In this document: piece after piece, positions 10,231 to 20,150 of the stretch | How the letters are laid out: each line of letters opens with the position of its first letter | Position numbering within the stretch: position 1 is the first letter of the stretch | From: Lentisphaerota bacterium | Lineage (GTDB): Bacteria > Verrucomicrobiota > Lentisphaeria > Victivallales > Victivallaceae | Direction: 5' to 3' | DNA: 64,000 nt | Assembly: GCA_015061695.1 (NCBI GenBank) | Contig: SUWA01000002.1 | Location: forward strand, 1-64,000 | Notes under the pieces: generated by a model | The model's database searches: none | What the model was told of the DNA's origin: nothing | What the model saw: the letters and a program-made list of their open reading frames with translations, nothing else | Made by a program: the position numbers and the translations under genes

Positions 10231-10623
10231 ATGGCTGTGAATTCTCAAATAATCCAACTGCTGACTGCTTTTGCGGTTGGGTATTTGCCGGGGGTGATCA
10301 TCGGACTTGTTTTATGGTATGCCGGGCGGAGAAGCAACCACCCGATGCCGCTGTTTCATGCAGATTTGATCAGTTTTGCCGCTCCGATCATTATCTGGCT
10401 TGTCATGTTCCGCTATAATCTGACTCTGACTGATTTACCGCATAACAATTATGAGGAATTGGCCATTCTGGGCTGGATATGGAGTTTGTGCGTGCTGGGG
10501 CGCAGTACGATCCCGCGTTTTACCCACAAACTGCGCTTCCGGCTGGCGGCGATACACACCGGGTCGATTTGTATTATTGCCGCTGTATTGCTGGCGCTGT
10601 TTTATCAAGTCATCTGGGATTGA
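10231..10623 (+). CDS. Hypothetical membrane protein
   Basis: Multiple TM segments; RBS-like caggag upstream of ATG 10231; close to downstream tyrA. Confidence 0.5.
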   Translation: MAVNSQIIQLLTAFAVGYLPGVIIGLVLWYAGRRSNHPMPLFHADLISFAAPIIIWLVMFRYNLTLTDLPHNNYEELAILGWIWSLCVLGRSTIPRFTHKLRFRLAAIHTGSICIIAAVLLALFYQVIWD

Positions 10624-10626
10624 TCT

Positions 10627-11550
10627 ATGAGCAAGTGGGCCGGAAAACGCGTAGCGGTCATCGGTTTGGGTTTGCTGGGCGCCTCGCTGGGGTTGGCATT
10701 AAAGAAAAGTCAGGTCTGCCGTTTAGGGTGGGCGCGCCGGGAAGAAACGCGCCGCTGGTGTGTTGAACACGATGTTGTTGACCAAACGTGCGATAAACTC
10801 GAAGATGTACTTGCCCAGGCTGATTTAACGATCTTATGCTTGCCGATTCCGGTGATAACTCAAACTTTGATCGAATATGCGCATTGCTTCAAATCAGGTT
10901 CGATCGTTACTGATATCGGCAGCGATAAAGGCGTGATCGTAGCCGCCGGCGAAGCGGCTTTGAAAAAATATAATGTCCACTTTATTGGTTCGCATCCGAT
11001 GGCCGGAACCGAAAAAAACGGCTGCCAGGCAGCATTTGCCGAACTCTATGATAATGCGGAAATCTTTGTTACAACTACTCCGGACTGCAATCAGGATGCG
11101 CTCCGGAGTGTGGAAGATTTCTGGCATCTGCTCAAGATCGCTTCGGTGCGTTTGATAACGCCGGAAGTTCACGACAGTCTGGTAGCGCATACCAGTCATA
11201 TATCGCACTTGCTGGCGCTGGCCTTGACCTTGGCGGTGCTGGATTGTGATTCAAGCGAAGAAGAAGCGTTGCGTTATTCCGGCTGCGCCACCGGTTTCCG
11301 CGATACATCGCGCATCGCCTCAAGCTCGCCCTTGATGTGGCGCGAGATCATTGAAAATAACCAGCCGGCGGTAGTGGCGGCCGCGCAAAAATGCGGGCAT
11401 ATTTATCAGGAAATCGTTGATTCCATTGCCCAGAGCGATTTTGACCGCTTTGAGGAGCTGTTTGCCCGCGGCAAGTTTTTGCGCGATAAATGGATGGATT
11501 ACAAGCAATCTCAAAAATCCTGCCGGGAAAAGCAGGATTCTGAACGTTAA
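10627..11550 (+). CDS. tyrA: Prephenate dehydrogenase
   Basis: VAVIGLGLLGASLGLALK, GSHPMAGTEKNG, TSHISHLLALAL motifs. Confidence 0.9.
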   Translation: MSKWAGKRVAVIGLGLLGASLGLALKKSQVCRLGWARREETRRWCVEHDVVDQTCDKLEDVLAQADLTILCLPIPVITQTLIEYAHCFKSGSIVTDIGSDKGVIVAAGEAALKKYNVHFIGSHPMAGTEKNGCQAAFAELYDNAEIFVTTTPDCNQDALRSVEDFWHLLKIASVRLITPEVHDSLVAHTSHISHLLALALTLAVLDCDSSEEEALRYSGCATGFRDTSRIASSSPLMWREIIENNQPAVVAAAQKCGHIYQEIVDSIAQSDFDRFEELFARGKFLRDKWMDYKQSQKSCREKQDSER

Positions 11551-11554
11551 GCTC

Positions 11555-12703
11555 TTAAATGCACCGCCAATTGGCCGATATGGCATGATAAAACTCACTG
11601 CTGCCGGAAACATCCCCCAGCAAAACACAGCCGACCAACTGTTGATTGCGGTAATAAAGTTTGCGCAAAAAACCTTGTTTTATATGCACTGCAAACTCAA
11701 GATCATCCGATAATATTTCGCCGGCGCAATAGAGTTTGAAATCCATAAAAGAGCCGCGCATTTCCCGCGGCGGGATCCGGATAAACTCCTGTTCGCCGGC
11801 TATATTGGCACCTGCGATCCGCCCCATTTGCACCGCATTCCGGTACGATCCGGAAGGTATTTGCGGATAAAAAGCACAATCCCCGGCCGCAAAAATATTT
11901 TCAAAACCTTTTAATTTCATAAAGCGGTCGACTTCCAGCTTGCAGTTTTTTACCGGCGGTTGCCAACCCGGCGGAGAAGTCTGAAAACCCAATGCCAGAA
12001 TAACATTTTCAACACTCATCCGGTCAGTTGTTCCAGACGCAAAAATGCAGTTTATCTGGCCTGCAGCCGACTCGTGCAAAGCGGTCAAATCACAATTGGT
12101 AATGATCTGTAAATCAGGATTACGCGCCAAAAGTTGTTCGTGCAGAAAATTGCCGCACTCGCAATCCAGAATGCCGTGCATAATTTCAGAACTGCGTTCG
12201 ATCAGAGTCGTTTTTTTATTCAGTTGCAAGCAGCTGCCGGCCGTTTCCAACCCCAGAATACCACCGCCGATCACGGTCGCAGATCGGGCTTTTGTCAGCA
12301 TTGCTCTGACCGGCGGCACATCTTCTGAATCATGTAAAGTAAACACGTTAGCGGGGAGCTGGCCGGCGGTTTTTTTGGCCGAAGCACCATAAGCCAGCAG
12401 CAACGAGTCGTAACTGCAGCGGGTTTGATCGGATAACACGATGCAATTTTCCGGCCAGTCGATCGCAATCACGCGACTGTTCAGCTTGATTTCGATATTG
12501 TTCCGGTCATAAAAGTGTTGGTCATGAATAAAAAAACGCTCGTCGGGCACCGGGTTATTCAACTTGCTTATCAATAATGGACGGCGGTAAGGCAGAATTT
12601 TTTCGGCGGAAAAAATAATTATGCGGCTGTGCCGGTCATAAACTCTGATACTTTCTGCCGCTGCAACCGCAGCGGGGCCGCCTCCTACAATAATTATCTG
12701 CAT
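11555..12703 (-). CDS. FAD-dependent pyridine nucleotide-disulfide oxidoreductase (NADH:rubredoxin/nitrite-reductase-like)
   Basis: MQIIIVGGGPAAVAAAESIR, VIGGGILGLETA, IFAAGDCAFYP motifs. Confidence 0.85.
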   Translation of the reverse strand: MQIIIVGGGPAAVAAAESIRVYDRHSRIIIFSAEKILPYRRPLLISKLNNPVPDERFFIHDQHFYDRNNIEIKLNSRVIAIDWPENCIVLSDQTRCSYDSLLLAYGASAKKTAGQLPANVFTLHDSEDVPPVRAMLTKARSATVIGGGILGLETAGSCLQLNKKTTLIERSSEIMHGILDCECGNFLHEQLLARNPDLQIITNCDLTALHESAAGQINCIFASGTTDRMSVENVILALGFQTSPPGWQPPVKNCKLEVDRFMKLKGFENIFAAGDCAFYPQIPSGSYRNAVQMGRIAGANIAGEQEFIRIPPREMRGSFMDFKLYCAGEILSDDLEFAVHIKQGFLRKLYYRNQQLVGCVLLGDVSGSSEFYHAISANWRCI

Positions 12704-12837
12704 AAAAATCCTTTCAAAAATGGAACTTTCCTGAATTTGGATTACATTATAAACAGTTGATTCAACGAGGGTCGAATTTACCGGTAAAAATATCTTGATT
12801 TTATAAAAATACTGTTTTATACAGTTAGACACTTAAA

Positions 12838-14595
12838 ATGAAAACATTGTTCCATTTCAGCGAATATTTATTGCAGAAATACAACATGCCGCTGCAACGG
12901 ATCCCCATTGACTTGGCATTGGGCTGTCCCAACCGGACTAACGGCGGCTTTGGCGAGGGGTGCATATTCTGTACCGAAGACGGGGCCAGAGCCAGACACC
13001 TGACGCGTACCGGGCTTGATTTACGCGAACAGGTGGCCCGGGGCAGGGCGTACATTGCAAGCAGATATGGCGAGATCTCAAGCTACATAGCGTACTTTCA
13101 GAGTTTCACCTCCACCAATGCTCCGGTGGAGCGTTTGCGCGAACTCTACGAAACTGTTTTTCAGGAAGCTGATTTCAAAGTGCTTATAATCTCCACCCGG
13201 CCGGATGCGCTGCCGGATGATGTGCTGGATTATCTGGAAGAACTCGCGGAGCGTTACGATCTTTTTGTGGAGCTGGGGATCCAAAGTGCAGTCGATCGCA
13301 CTTTGCAGGAAATCAATCGCGGCCATGATTTTGCAACTGTTCAGGATGCCTGTATGCGTTTGCACAAACGCAATATCAAAATCGCCGGCCATTTTATTCT
13401 GGGTTTGCCGGGCGAAAAATTTGATGATTGGATGTATACTGCCCGGGCTGCCGCTCAACTGCCGCTGACGGCAGTGAAAATACATCAGCTTATGGTGCTG
13501 AAAAATACCGCACTGGCACGCCGTTGCGGCATGGATCGCAACTATGTAAAACCTTTGAATGAATATGACTACGCCGCGGCGTTAAAAGCGTTTTTAGATA
13601 TATTGCCGGAAAAAACAATGTTGATGCGTTTGACCGGCGATGCCCCGGCAGATATACTGGAAGCTCCACGCTGGTGGATGAAAAAAGGTCAGTTTTTGAG
13701 TTTCTTCAAGGATTATTTCAACAATCAAACTGCGGATAGCGCGTTTGTTTTGACTCCGACTGCGGATGGATCGCCTACGCTTTATCACCCCGGCTACCGC
13801 CAGCATTTTCACAGTCTGGCCGGAGCCGGCAGCGAGGCTGAAAAAAAGTTTGCCGAACCATCCGCTTTGCCGGAGCGTTTGCGCTCTGCCGCCGGACAGC
13901 AACGTGCTTTACAACTGCTGGATATCGGATTCGGCTTGGGCGGCAATGCCTTTGCCGCAGCCGCAATCGCCTTGAAGATCCCGGAAGCACGATTGCAGAT
14001 CACTTCGTTGGAAAACGACATCCGCACTCTGCAAGCCGCGCAGAATCTTTATGCTGCCGGCAGTATGGAACACGAAGCGCTGGTGCAATTGGAGCAACAC
14101 GGCTTTTGGCAAAAAGATAATGTATCAATAACGCTGTTGCTGGAGGACGGACGCAACAGTATTCAAACATTACCGGACAAAAGTTTTGATTTGATCTGGC
14201 TGGATGCCTTTTCCAGCGATGTCAATCCGGAATTATGGAGTTGGCAGTTTGCCGCCGGATGTTTCCGTATAATGCGCAGTGAAGGAGCGCTTTTGACCTA
14301 CAGCAGCTCACCGGCGGTTCGCGGCGGACTGTTCAAAGCCGGATTCAACGTGGGCGAAACTCCATCGTTCGGCCGGAAACGCAGCGGCACGATCGCCTGG
14401 ATCGGATCGGGCAATGACTGTTGGTGTTTAAGCGAAAAAGAAACTCATATTATTTTTGACTCCACCGCCGGGGTACCGTACAGCGACCCCGACTTGAACC
14501 ACTCCGCTGATTGGATGATCGAATACAGAAAGCGCTTGGTGGAAAAACTGCGGAGGCAGGGCGTACCCAAGTGGTACCGCTGTAAGGATAAATAA
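12838..14595 (+). CDS. Fusion: TIGR01212-type radical SAM protein (YhcC/YtqA-like) + MnmC-like (DUF752) SAM-dependent methyltransferase
   Basis: N-terminal PIDLALGCPNRTNGGFGEGCIFC; C-terminal LLDIGFGLGGNAF...IWLDAFSSDVNPELWS...LTYSSSPAVRGGLFKAGFNVGETPSFGRKRSGTIAW, in one frame. Confidence 0.85.
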   Translation: MKTLFHFSEYLLQKYNMPLQRIPIDLALGCPNRTNGGFGEGCIFCTEDGARARHLTRTGLDLREQVARGRAYIASRYGEISSYIAYFQSFTSTNAPVERLRELYETVFQEADFKVLIISTRPDALPDDVLDYLEELAERYDLFVELGIQSAVDRTLQEINRGHDFATVQDACMRLHKRNIKIAGHFILGLPGEKFDDWMYTARAAAQLPLTAVKIHQLMVLKNTALARRCGMDRNYVKPLNEYDYAAALKAFLDILPEKTMLMRLTGDAPADILEAPRWWMKKGQFLSFFKDYFNNQTADSAFVLTPTADGSPTLYHPGYRQHFHSLAGAGSEAEKKFAEPSALPERLRSAAGQQRALQLLDIGFGLGGNAFAAAAIALKIPEARLQITSLENDIRTLQAAQNLYAAGSMEHEALVQLEQHGFWQKDNVSITLLLEDGRNSIQTLPDKSFDLIWLDAFSSDVNPELWSWQFAAGCFRIMRSEGALLTYSSSPAVRGGLFKAGFNVGETPSFGRKRSGTIAWIGSGNDCWCLSEKETHIIFDSTAGVPYSDPDLNHSADWMIEYRKRLVEKLRRQGVPKWYRCKDK

Positions 14596-14601
14596 ATTTA
14601 T

Positions 14602-14630
14602 TTGACAAAAGATGTTAAGCTGTGTATTTT
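14602..14630 (+). promoter_or_regulatory. Sigma70-type promoter for pseudopilin gene
   Basis: TTGACA-N17-TATTTT followed by aaggag RBS. Confidence 0.75.
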
Positions 14631-14650
14631 AAAATAAGGAGTGCCTAACT

Positions 14651-15421
14651 ATGAAAACGCGTTCTTTTACTTTGATCGAGCTGTTGGTCGTTATCGCTAT
14701 TATTGCCATATTGGCTGCGATGCTTTTGCCGGCATTGTCAGCTGCAAGGGAACGGGCCAGAAACGCCAACTGTATTGCCAAGCTCAAGCAGATCGGTCTG
14801 GCGCAACTGCTTTATGCGGACAATCATAAGAGCAGTATTGCGGTGTCGTTTCATCACAGTACCGAAAAAGAGATGTACCGCATGTGCGGGTACGGCCGTT
14901 ATTGCCGGATCGTCAGCGGCCGTCATGCTGTACCCAACCTGCTGACCATCGGCGGATACTTCGGCAGTCAGCCCAGCCCTGATGCGGCTAACCTGACTGA
15001 AAAAGATATGGAACCGAACTTTCATTGCCCCAGTGACTCGGTTTTGTGGAACACTTATTCAGCTGATGAAGATTACTACATGAACACATCTTATGTGTTT
15101 TTGTTCCACACTCCGCAACAGGCGGCCGATGAAACAGAACTGTTAAGTCCGTATACGCTCAAAGATTCAGCCAATCGCGGGATCGGCCGCCGTATTGCGG
15201 GGCGGGATAATCCGGCGGCGATGATTGCTCACGATGTACCGGGCAGTCTGGCAGCTGCGCTTTCCCAAAGCAGCGCAGACAGTACACCGATCCACCCGAA
15301 CAATATCAACACATTGAATCTGGGCGGTTCGGTAAAGAGTGTAAATATTTCCCAAGCCGATCAGGCCAAAGATTGGAAATGGGCCGGTTTTGCCGCCGGT
15401 TATGAAGATATAAGTAAATAA
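14651..15421 (+). CDS. Prepilin-type (DUF1559-like) protein
   Basis: N-terminal [32 protein letters not shown] methylation motif. Confidence 0.85.
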   Translation: MKTRSFTLIELLVVIAIIAILAAMLLPALSAARERARNANCIAKLKQIGLAQLLYADNHKSSIAVSFHHSTEKEMYRMCGYGRYCRIVSGRHAVPNLLTIGGYFGSQPSPDAANLTEKDMEPNFHCPSDSVLWNTYSADEDYYMNTSYVFLFHTPQQAADETELLSPYTLKDSANRGIGRRIAGRDNPAAMIAHDVPGSLAAALSQSSADSTPIHPNNINTLNLGGSVKSVNISQADQAKDWKWAGFAAGYEDISK

Positions 15422-15433
15422 AGGAACTCGTTT

Positions 15434-17653
15434 TTGATAATGAACAAGTCGAAGAACACCGTGGTTACTGACCCGGTATGCAAGATGCAGTTTCCCGTCG
15501 GACGATCCGCTGCGCAGTATGAATATAACTCAACGATATATTATTTTTGCAATCCGCGCTGCAAAGAACGTTTTGCCGCAGATCCGGAACTTTATTTGAA
15601 AAGTACATCCCCTGCGCCGGGTTGCTGCTGTTGCTCTGAAGCATTTGAAGATGATCAAAACAAAATCGACCGCCGCTTGCGTTCGCTGCGTAACGGATTT
15701 ATTATCAGCGCAGTTATAACGGTGCTGTTGGCTGGCTTGGAGCATTGCAGTTATCTTGATTTATATCTGCGGCAGAATCTGCAATGGTTATTGGCGTCGC
15801 TGGCGGTATTCGGTGCCGGAGGATTTCTTTTAAAAAACGGAATCAAATCGCTTTCCGGGTTCAGATTCAACATGTTTACCCTGATAAGCATGGGTATCAT
15901 GACAGCTTACATCTTCAGTGTTTACGCTTTATTTTTCGGTTTTACACTGCCTGAATCGCTGCTGAACGGCAATGGATTGGCCAAACTGCACTTTGTACCG
16001 GCAGCCATGATCACGACTTTGGTGATTTTGGGGCAATACCTGGAAAGCCGGGCCAGTCGCGGAGCCAGTCGGGCTATCAGAGCATTGATGGAGTTGGTTC
16101 CGCCGACTGCTCACCGGATTTCAGAGTGTGGATGTGTTAAAGATGTAGCATTGGATCAGATAAAAAAGGGCGATTGCCTGAAAGTTATGCCGCATGAAAA
16201 AATTCCGGTCGATGGTGTGGTCATTGCCGGCTGCAGCAGCGTGGATGAGTCAATGCTTTCCGGCGAAGCACTGCCGATCGCCAAACAGCCCGGCGACCGC
16301 TTGGCAGCCGGCACGGAAAATGGCGAAAGTGTACTGGAAATGCGCTCCGAAGCGGTCGGACGCGATACGCTGCTGGGGCAAATCGTGGATCTGGTCAGGG
16401 CGGCGCGTAATACCAGGTTGCCGATCCAGAAACTGGCGGATAAAGTTTCGGCAATTTTTGTGCCAACGGTACTGGCGATCGCGGTTGCGGCGCTGCTGAT
16501 CTGGGGGTTAGCGGTAAAAGATTGGTCGATGGCATTGGGCTGTTTTACCTCCGTATTGCTGGCGGCGTGCCCGTGCGCGTTGGGCTTGGCGGCACCGCTG
16601 GCGGTAATGGTGGGGATCGGACGCGGCGCCCGCTGCGGTATATTGATAAAAAATGCTTCAACATTGGAAGATTTGCGCAAAGTAGATATCATAATGTTGG
16701 ATAAAACCGGTACTTTGACCGAAAATAAGCCTGAAATCACCGAAGTCTATATCGATGATGCTATTGGCGAAAAAGAGTTTTATCAAACGCTGCTGGCATT
16801 GGAGCAAAACAGTCTGCATCCGCTGGCTCATGCAGTAAAAAATATGCCGCAAGCGGCTCAATTCAATCATGATCTGCCACCGGTCGAAAAATTTATTTCG
16901 ATTCCGGGGCAGGGGGTGAAAGGTGTTTGCAACAACGCTTTTTTCCTGTTGGGCAGTCCGGAATTCATGCGGCAAAATCAACTGGATCTTCAAAGTTTCC
17001 TGAACAGGATCAAAGTCGATATTACTGCGCTTGAACGCAGTGTGATCATGCTTGGATGCGATAAAAAACTTTTGGGGATGCTGGTTGCCTCTGACCGCAT
17101 CCGGCCGGACGCCGCCGGCGTGATTGCTGAAATCAAACAGCACCGGATCGAACCGATCCTGTTGAGCGGAGATAATCCAACTGCCGTCAAAAGCGTGGCG
17201 CTTAAATTAGGGATCGAAGAATTCTACGGCGCGTTATCTCCGCAGCAAAAACTGGAAAAAGTCAAAGCCATGCAAGCCTTCGGGCGCCGGGTGGCCATGG
17301 TGGGCGACGGGGTCAACGATGCCGCAGCACTGGCGGCCGCCGAAGTCGGGATCGCCATGGGCAGCGGTACGGATGCGGCATTGGAAAACGCCGGTGTAAC
17401 TCTGTTGGCCGGCAATATCGGCAAATTGGGCGCGCTGCTGCACTTGAGCCGTGCAGTTAACGAAACGATCAAGGTCAATTTATACTTGGCATTTGCTTAC
17501 AACATGCTGCTGATACCGTTTGCCGCCGGGGCTTTTTACTCGCTGGTACACTTTCAGATTACCCCGGCGGTGAGTGCGATCGCCATGTCGGGATCATGTT
17601 TGTTGGTGGTGAGTAATTCTTTGCGGTTGTGGAATTTAAAGCTCAATAAGTAA
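15434..17653 (+). CDS. copA: Copper-type heavy-metal translocating P-type ATPase with N-terminal YHS domain
   Basis: VTDPVCKMQF...YYFCNPRCKERF (YHS), CPCALGLAAPLA, DKTGTLTEN, MVGDGVNDAAAL. Confidence 0.9.
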   Translation: MIMNKSKNTVVTDPVCKMQFPVGRSAAQYEYNSTIYYFCNPRCKERFAADPELYLKSTSPAPGCCCCSEAFEDDQNKIDRRLRSLRNGFIISAVITVLLAGLEHCSYLDLYLRQNLQWLLASLAVFGAGGFLLKNGIKSLSGFRFNMFTLISMGIMTAYIFSVYALFFGFTLPESLLNGNGLAKLHFVPAAMITTLVILGQYLESRASRGASRAIRALMELVPPTAHRISECGCVKDVALDQIKKGDCLKVMPHEKIPVDGVVIAGCSSVDESMLSGEALPIAKQPGDRLAAGTENGESVLEMRSEAVGRDTLLGQIVDLVRAARNTRLPIQKLADKVSAIFVPTVLAIAVAALLIWGLAVKDWSMALGCFTSVLLAACPCALGLAAPLAVMVGIGRGARCGILIKNASTLEDLRKVDIIMLDKTGTLTENKPEITEVYIDDAIGEKEFYQTLLALEQNSLHPLAHAVKNMPQAAQFNHDLPPVEKFISIPGQGVKGVCNNAFFLLGSPEFMRQNQLDLQSFLNRIKVDITALERSVIMLGCDKKLLGMLVASDRIRPDAAGVIAEIKQHRIEPILLSGDNPTAVKSVALKLGIEEFYGALSPQQKLEKVKAMQAFGRRVAMVGDGVNDAAALAAAEVGIAMGSGTDAALENAGVTLLAGNIGKLGALLHLSRAVNETIKVNLYLAFAYNMLLIPFAAGAFYSLVHFQITPAVSAIAMSGSCLLVVSNSLRLWNLKLNK

Positions 17654-17657
17654 AAAA

Positions 17658-17687
17658 CGGTACAGCAAAAATTGCTTTGCTGTACCG
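17658..17687. terminator. Hairpin between copA and the capsid cassette
   Basis: CGGTACAGCAAA...TTTGCTGTACCG inverted repeat. Confidence 0.55.
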
Positions 17688-17721
17688 ATAACAACAACAT
17701 AAATGAGCGTATGTCAAAAAC

Positions 17722-18135
17722 TCATCCGCGGTTTATTTTGATTTCGCCGTAGCCGGGCAAACGGGAGAGAAATAATTCACAACGCGGAGCCAATACTCCA
17801 CTTGCCGCAACGCCCACGGACTCCGACTCGACAGAGCGTTCGTAATACTCCCGCTTGCCGATGCCATCGATGGATTCGCTTTTAAGTGCGCCATGCGCTG
17901 TGCTTTCCCCCGAACGGCAATTTTCCTGCAATGCCAGATAGAGCGCCTGTTCGCAAACGGCGCAAAACACCAGCAGGTCGCCAATATCCAGCGTGGGAGT
18001 ATTCAATGCCAATTTGATGTCATCTTCCGCCATTTTTACAGCTGCACTTTGAGTGTCAGCCGGCAAATTCTGCCAATGACGCCGTTGCAAATGGCATTGA
18101 AAATACTCTTGAACCTGAATCATATTGCTTTGCAT
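17722..18135 (-). CDS. Small phage head-completion/adaptor-like protein
   Basis: Position directly after the MCP gene; N-terminal pattern VQEYFQCHLQRRHWQNLPADTQSAAVKMAEDDIKLAL resembles phage head adaptors. Confidence 0.4.
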   Translation of the reverse strand: MQSNMIQVQEYFQCHLQRRHWQNLPADTQSAAVKMAEDDIKLALNTPTLDIGDLLVFCAVCEQALYLALQENCRSGESTAHGALKSESIDGIGKREYYERSVESESVGVAASGVLAPRCELFLSRLPGYGEIKINRG

Positions 18136-18222
18136 AAAATATACTCCTCGTTTTTGCAGAACCTCCGGAATGGGGTAATGGAGGCAGATGATCCCATTCC
18201 GGAGGTTTATGCAAAGTCAGTT

Positions 18223-19374
18223 TTAATTGGCGTTTTTCAACTGCTTGATCGCTTCGGCACTGTTCAGAACATTGTGGATCCGGCACAGACGCTGACGGGC
18301 ATTTTTAAACTCAAAAGTAAGTTCCCCAAGCGCCATACGTTTGACGCCGTCAAAGCCCTGCGGCGTAGCGTCCACATCGGTAATACTGCGGCCTTTCAAG
18401 CTGGCCAGCCCCAAACCGGTGGTATCCATCACCCAAATATCGTTATCCGGCACATCCGGATCGGCCATGATGGTCATACCGCGACCGGAAATTTCGTTCA
18501 CGATCGTAGCAACGTAGGCTCCGCGGCGGTTGTCGCTGCGCAGAATCTGCAAGCTGGGCTTGTATTCGTTGGAAAGCACGCGTGCCTGACCGGGACTGCA
18601 CAAGATCTGCATCGGTTCGCCGCCTTCGGAAAGAATATTCTGGGCCGCGTCGTTGATCATAAAACTGTCCAACGCCAGATTGGCTCCATCAATACTCATG
18701 CAATCTTCGCCGGCGGCAAAACAATACAGACCGCCGGCTTCGCCGCGCACGCCGGATGTCGGTTCACGCCGCACGCCGAAAAGCGCCACCCGGTTGAGAT
18801 CGCGGGCCAGTTCCCCCAAAGCAAAGGCGGTCTGACGGTTGAGCTGGTTATCCACCGAACCGTAAACATTGATCGCCAGCGCGGTGCCGGTAAGCACAAT
18901 ATCTTTGCGGAAGATCTGCATGTAGTTGTAGTTTACACCGCTGGCGTGGCTGGTTTCTTCGCCATCGCCATTGACCGAACCTTCCGCCATGGGGCTGCTG
19001 ACGATATTCATAATTGCGCCGTTATCCGGCATGAGCGTATCCGAACCGTTGGCACCGGCCAGTTCCAAAGCAAAACTGCCGCTGTTGACTGCAGTTACCC
19101 GGAACAAGGCCGGATCGTTTTTGACCACCAGCAAAGTACCGACTTTAAGTTTGCTGATATCTTCAGCTGCCGCACTCATCTGATTGCCGGATACCCCGGT
19201 AACGGTTACATTGCGGCCTTCGATCTGATCTTCGAGCCACTCATGTTTCTGCGCGGTGCCATCCTGCACGGTTTTGAAGTTGGAAATGAAACGCGGTTCG
19301 TCCTTTACCACCGACGAAAGCACGTCCGAAAGATCACGTTTTTTATTGGCAAAACTGTAAGCATAAATAGTCAT
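18223..19374 (-). CDS. Phage major capsid protein (SU10/DUF5309-like)
   Basis: DLSDVLSSVVKDEPRFISNFKTV N-terminus, RKDIVLTGTALA, C-terminal ELTFEFKNARQRLCRIHNV; intact 383 aa. Confidence 0.8.
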   Translation of the reverse strand: MTIYAYSFANKKRDLSDVLSSVVKDEPRFISNFKTVQDGTAQKHEWLEDQIEGRNVTVTGVSGNQMSAAAEDISKLKVGTLLVVKNDPALFRVTAVNSGSFALELAGANGSDTLMPDNGAIMNIVSSPMAEGSVNGDGEETSHASGVNYNYMQIFRKDIVLTGTALAINVYGSVDNQLNRQTAFALGELARDLNRVALFGVRREPTSGVRGEAGGLYCFAAGEDCMSIDGANLALDSFMINDAAQNILSEGGEPMQILCSPGQARVLSNEYKPSLQILRSDNRRGAYVATIVNEISGRGMTIMADPDVPDNDIWVMDTTGLGLASLKGRSITDVDATPQGFDGVKRMALGELTFEFKNARQRLCRIHNVLNSAEAIKQLKNAN

Positions 19375-19412
19375 ATTGATAATCCTTTTTTATTGTTTTT
19401 TGATTTGAAAAG

Positions 19413-19985
19413 TTAAAAAATTTCCGGCGCGCCGGCCAGCATTGACTCCAATGCAGCCATCCGGTTGGCGCCGTGCGGCAGCTCCGAAACTCCATTGTGC
19501 AAATTAGTTCCGGGGCGACTGCCGGAACCCGGCTTGAGCGGCAGCGAAAAATATCTGGGGTTGGCAGCCTTGAACTCCTGCAGAAAACGGGTTGCACCGG
19601 TATTATCATCCGGATCGATCTGGTGTTTTTGAAGGAGAAAATCCAAAAACTCCACATCATTGAACCCGCTGCCGGAGGCCAGCTTCTGCAGCTGATTGCT
19701 CCGCTGCAAAAGCTTAAGCTCGCCGTGAAGCTGATCGCGCTGCGCCGCAGTTGATTGCAATTCGCGCCGGATCTGCTCCGTTCCGGAAAGTGTTTCCTGG
19801 GTCAGAATACCGCGCAGACTCTTTTTGAGTTCGGCTAATTCCTGCTGCAAGGCCGCCAGTTCAACCGGTGGGTTTTCCGGTTCCGGCGACGGACTGCCAG
19901 GTGATCCCGGAATGTTCTCCGGGGGAGGGGGAGATGCTGCCTTGTCTGACAAAGCAGCAACATCGTTGAATGTTTCATCAACCAT
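19413..19985 (-). CDS. Phage scaffold-like protein
   Basis: Pro-rich N-terminus, coiled-coil centre, FLQEFKAANPRYF near C-terminus, immediately upstream of MCP. Confidence 0.55.
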   Translation of the reverse strand: MVDETFNDVAALSDKAASPPPPENIPGSPGSPSPEPENPPVELAALQQELAELKKSLRGILTQETLSGTEQIRRELQSTAAQRDQLHGELKLLQRSNQLQKLASGSGFNDVEFLDFLLQKHQIDPDDNTGATRFLQEFKAANPRYFSLPLKPGSGSRPGTNLHNGVSELPHGANRMAALESMLAGAPEIF

Positions 19986-20100
19986 AAAAACTCCTGTATG
20001 AATAAGTTTTGAAACGTCTTACTTCATTGCCGGATGCAGTGAAAGCTGCGTTTCGTTATCCATAGAGTTTTTTGTCAACAAAACCCTTTTTACAAGCACA

Positions 20101-20134
20101 AAAAAAGCCCGCAGACTGCAATGTCCCGGGCTTG
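20101..20134 (-). terminator. Terminator after leuD
   Basis: AAGCCCG...CGGGCTTTTTTT on minus strand. Confidence 0.75.
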
Positions 20135-20150
20135 AAAAAATCGGTTGTTT

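Noticed and set aside
17893-19416. 507-aa plus-strand ORF opposite the capsid genes
   Set aside because: The minus-strand MCP reading is recognisable; this one is low-complexity shadow translation.
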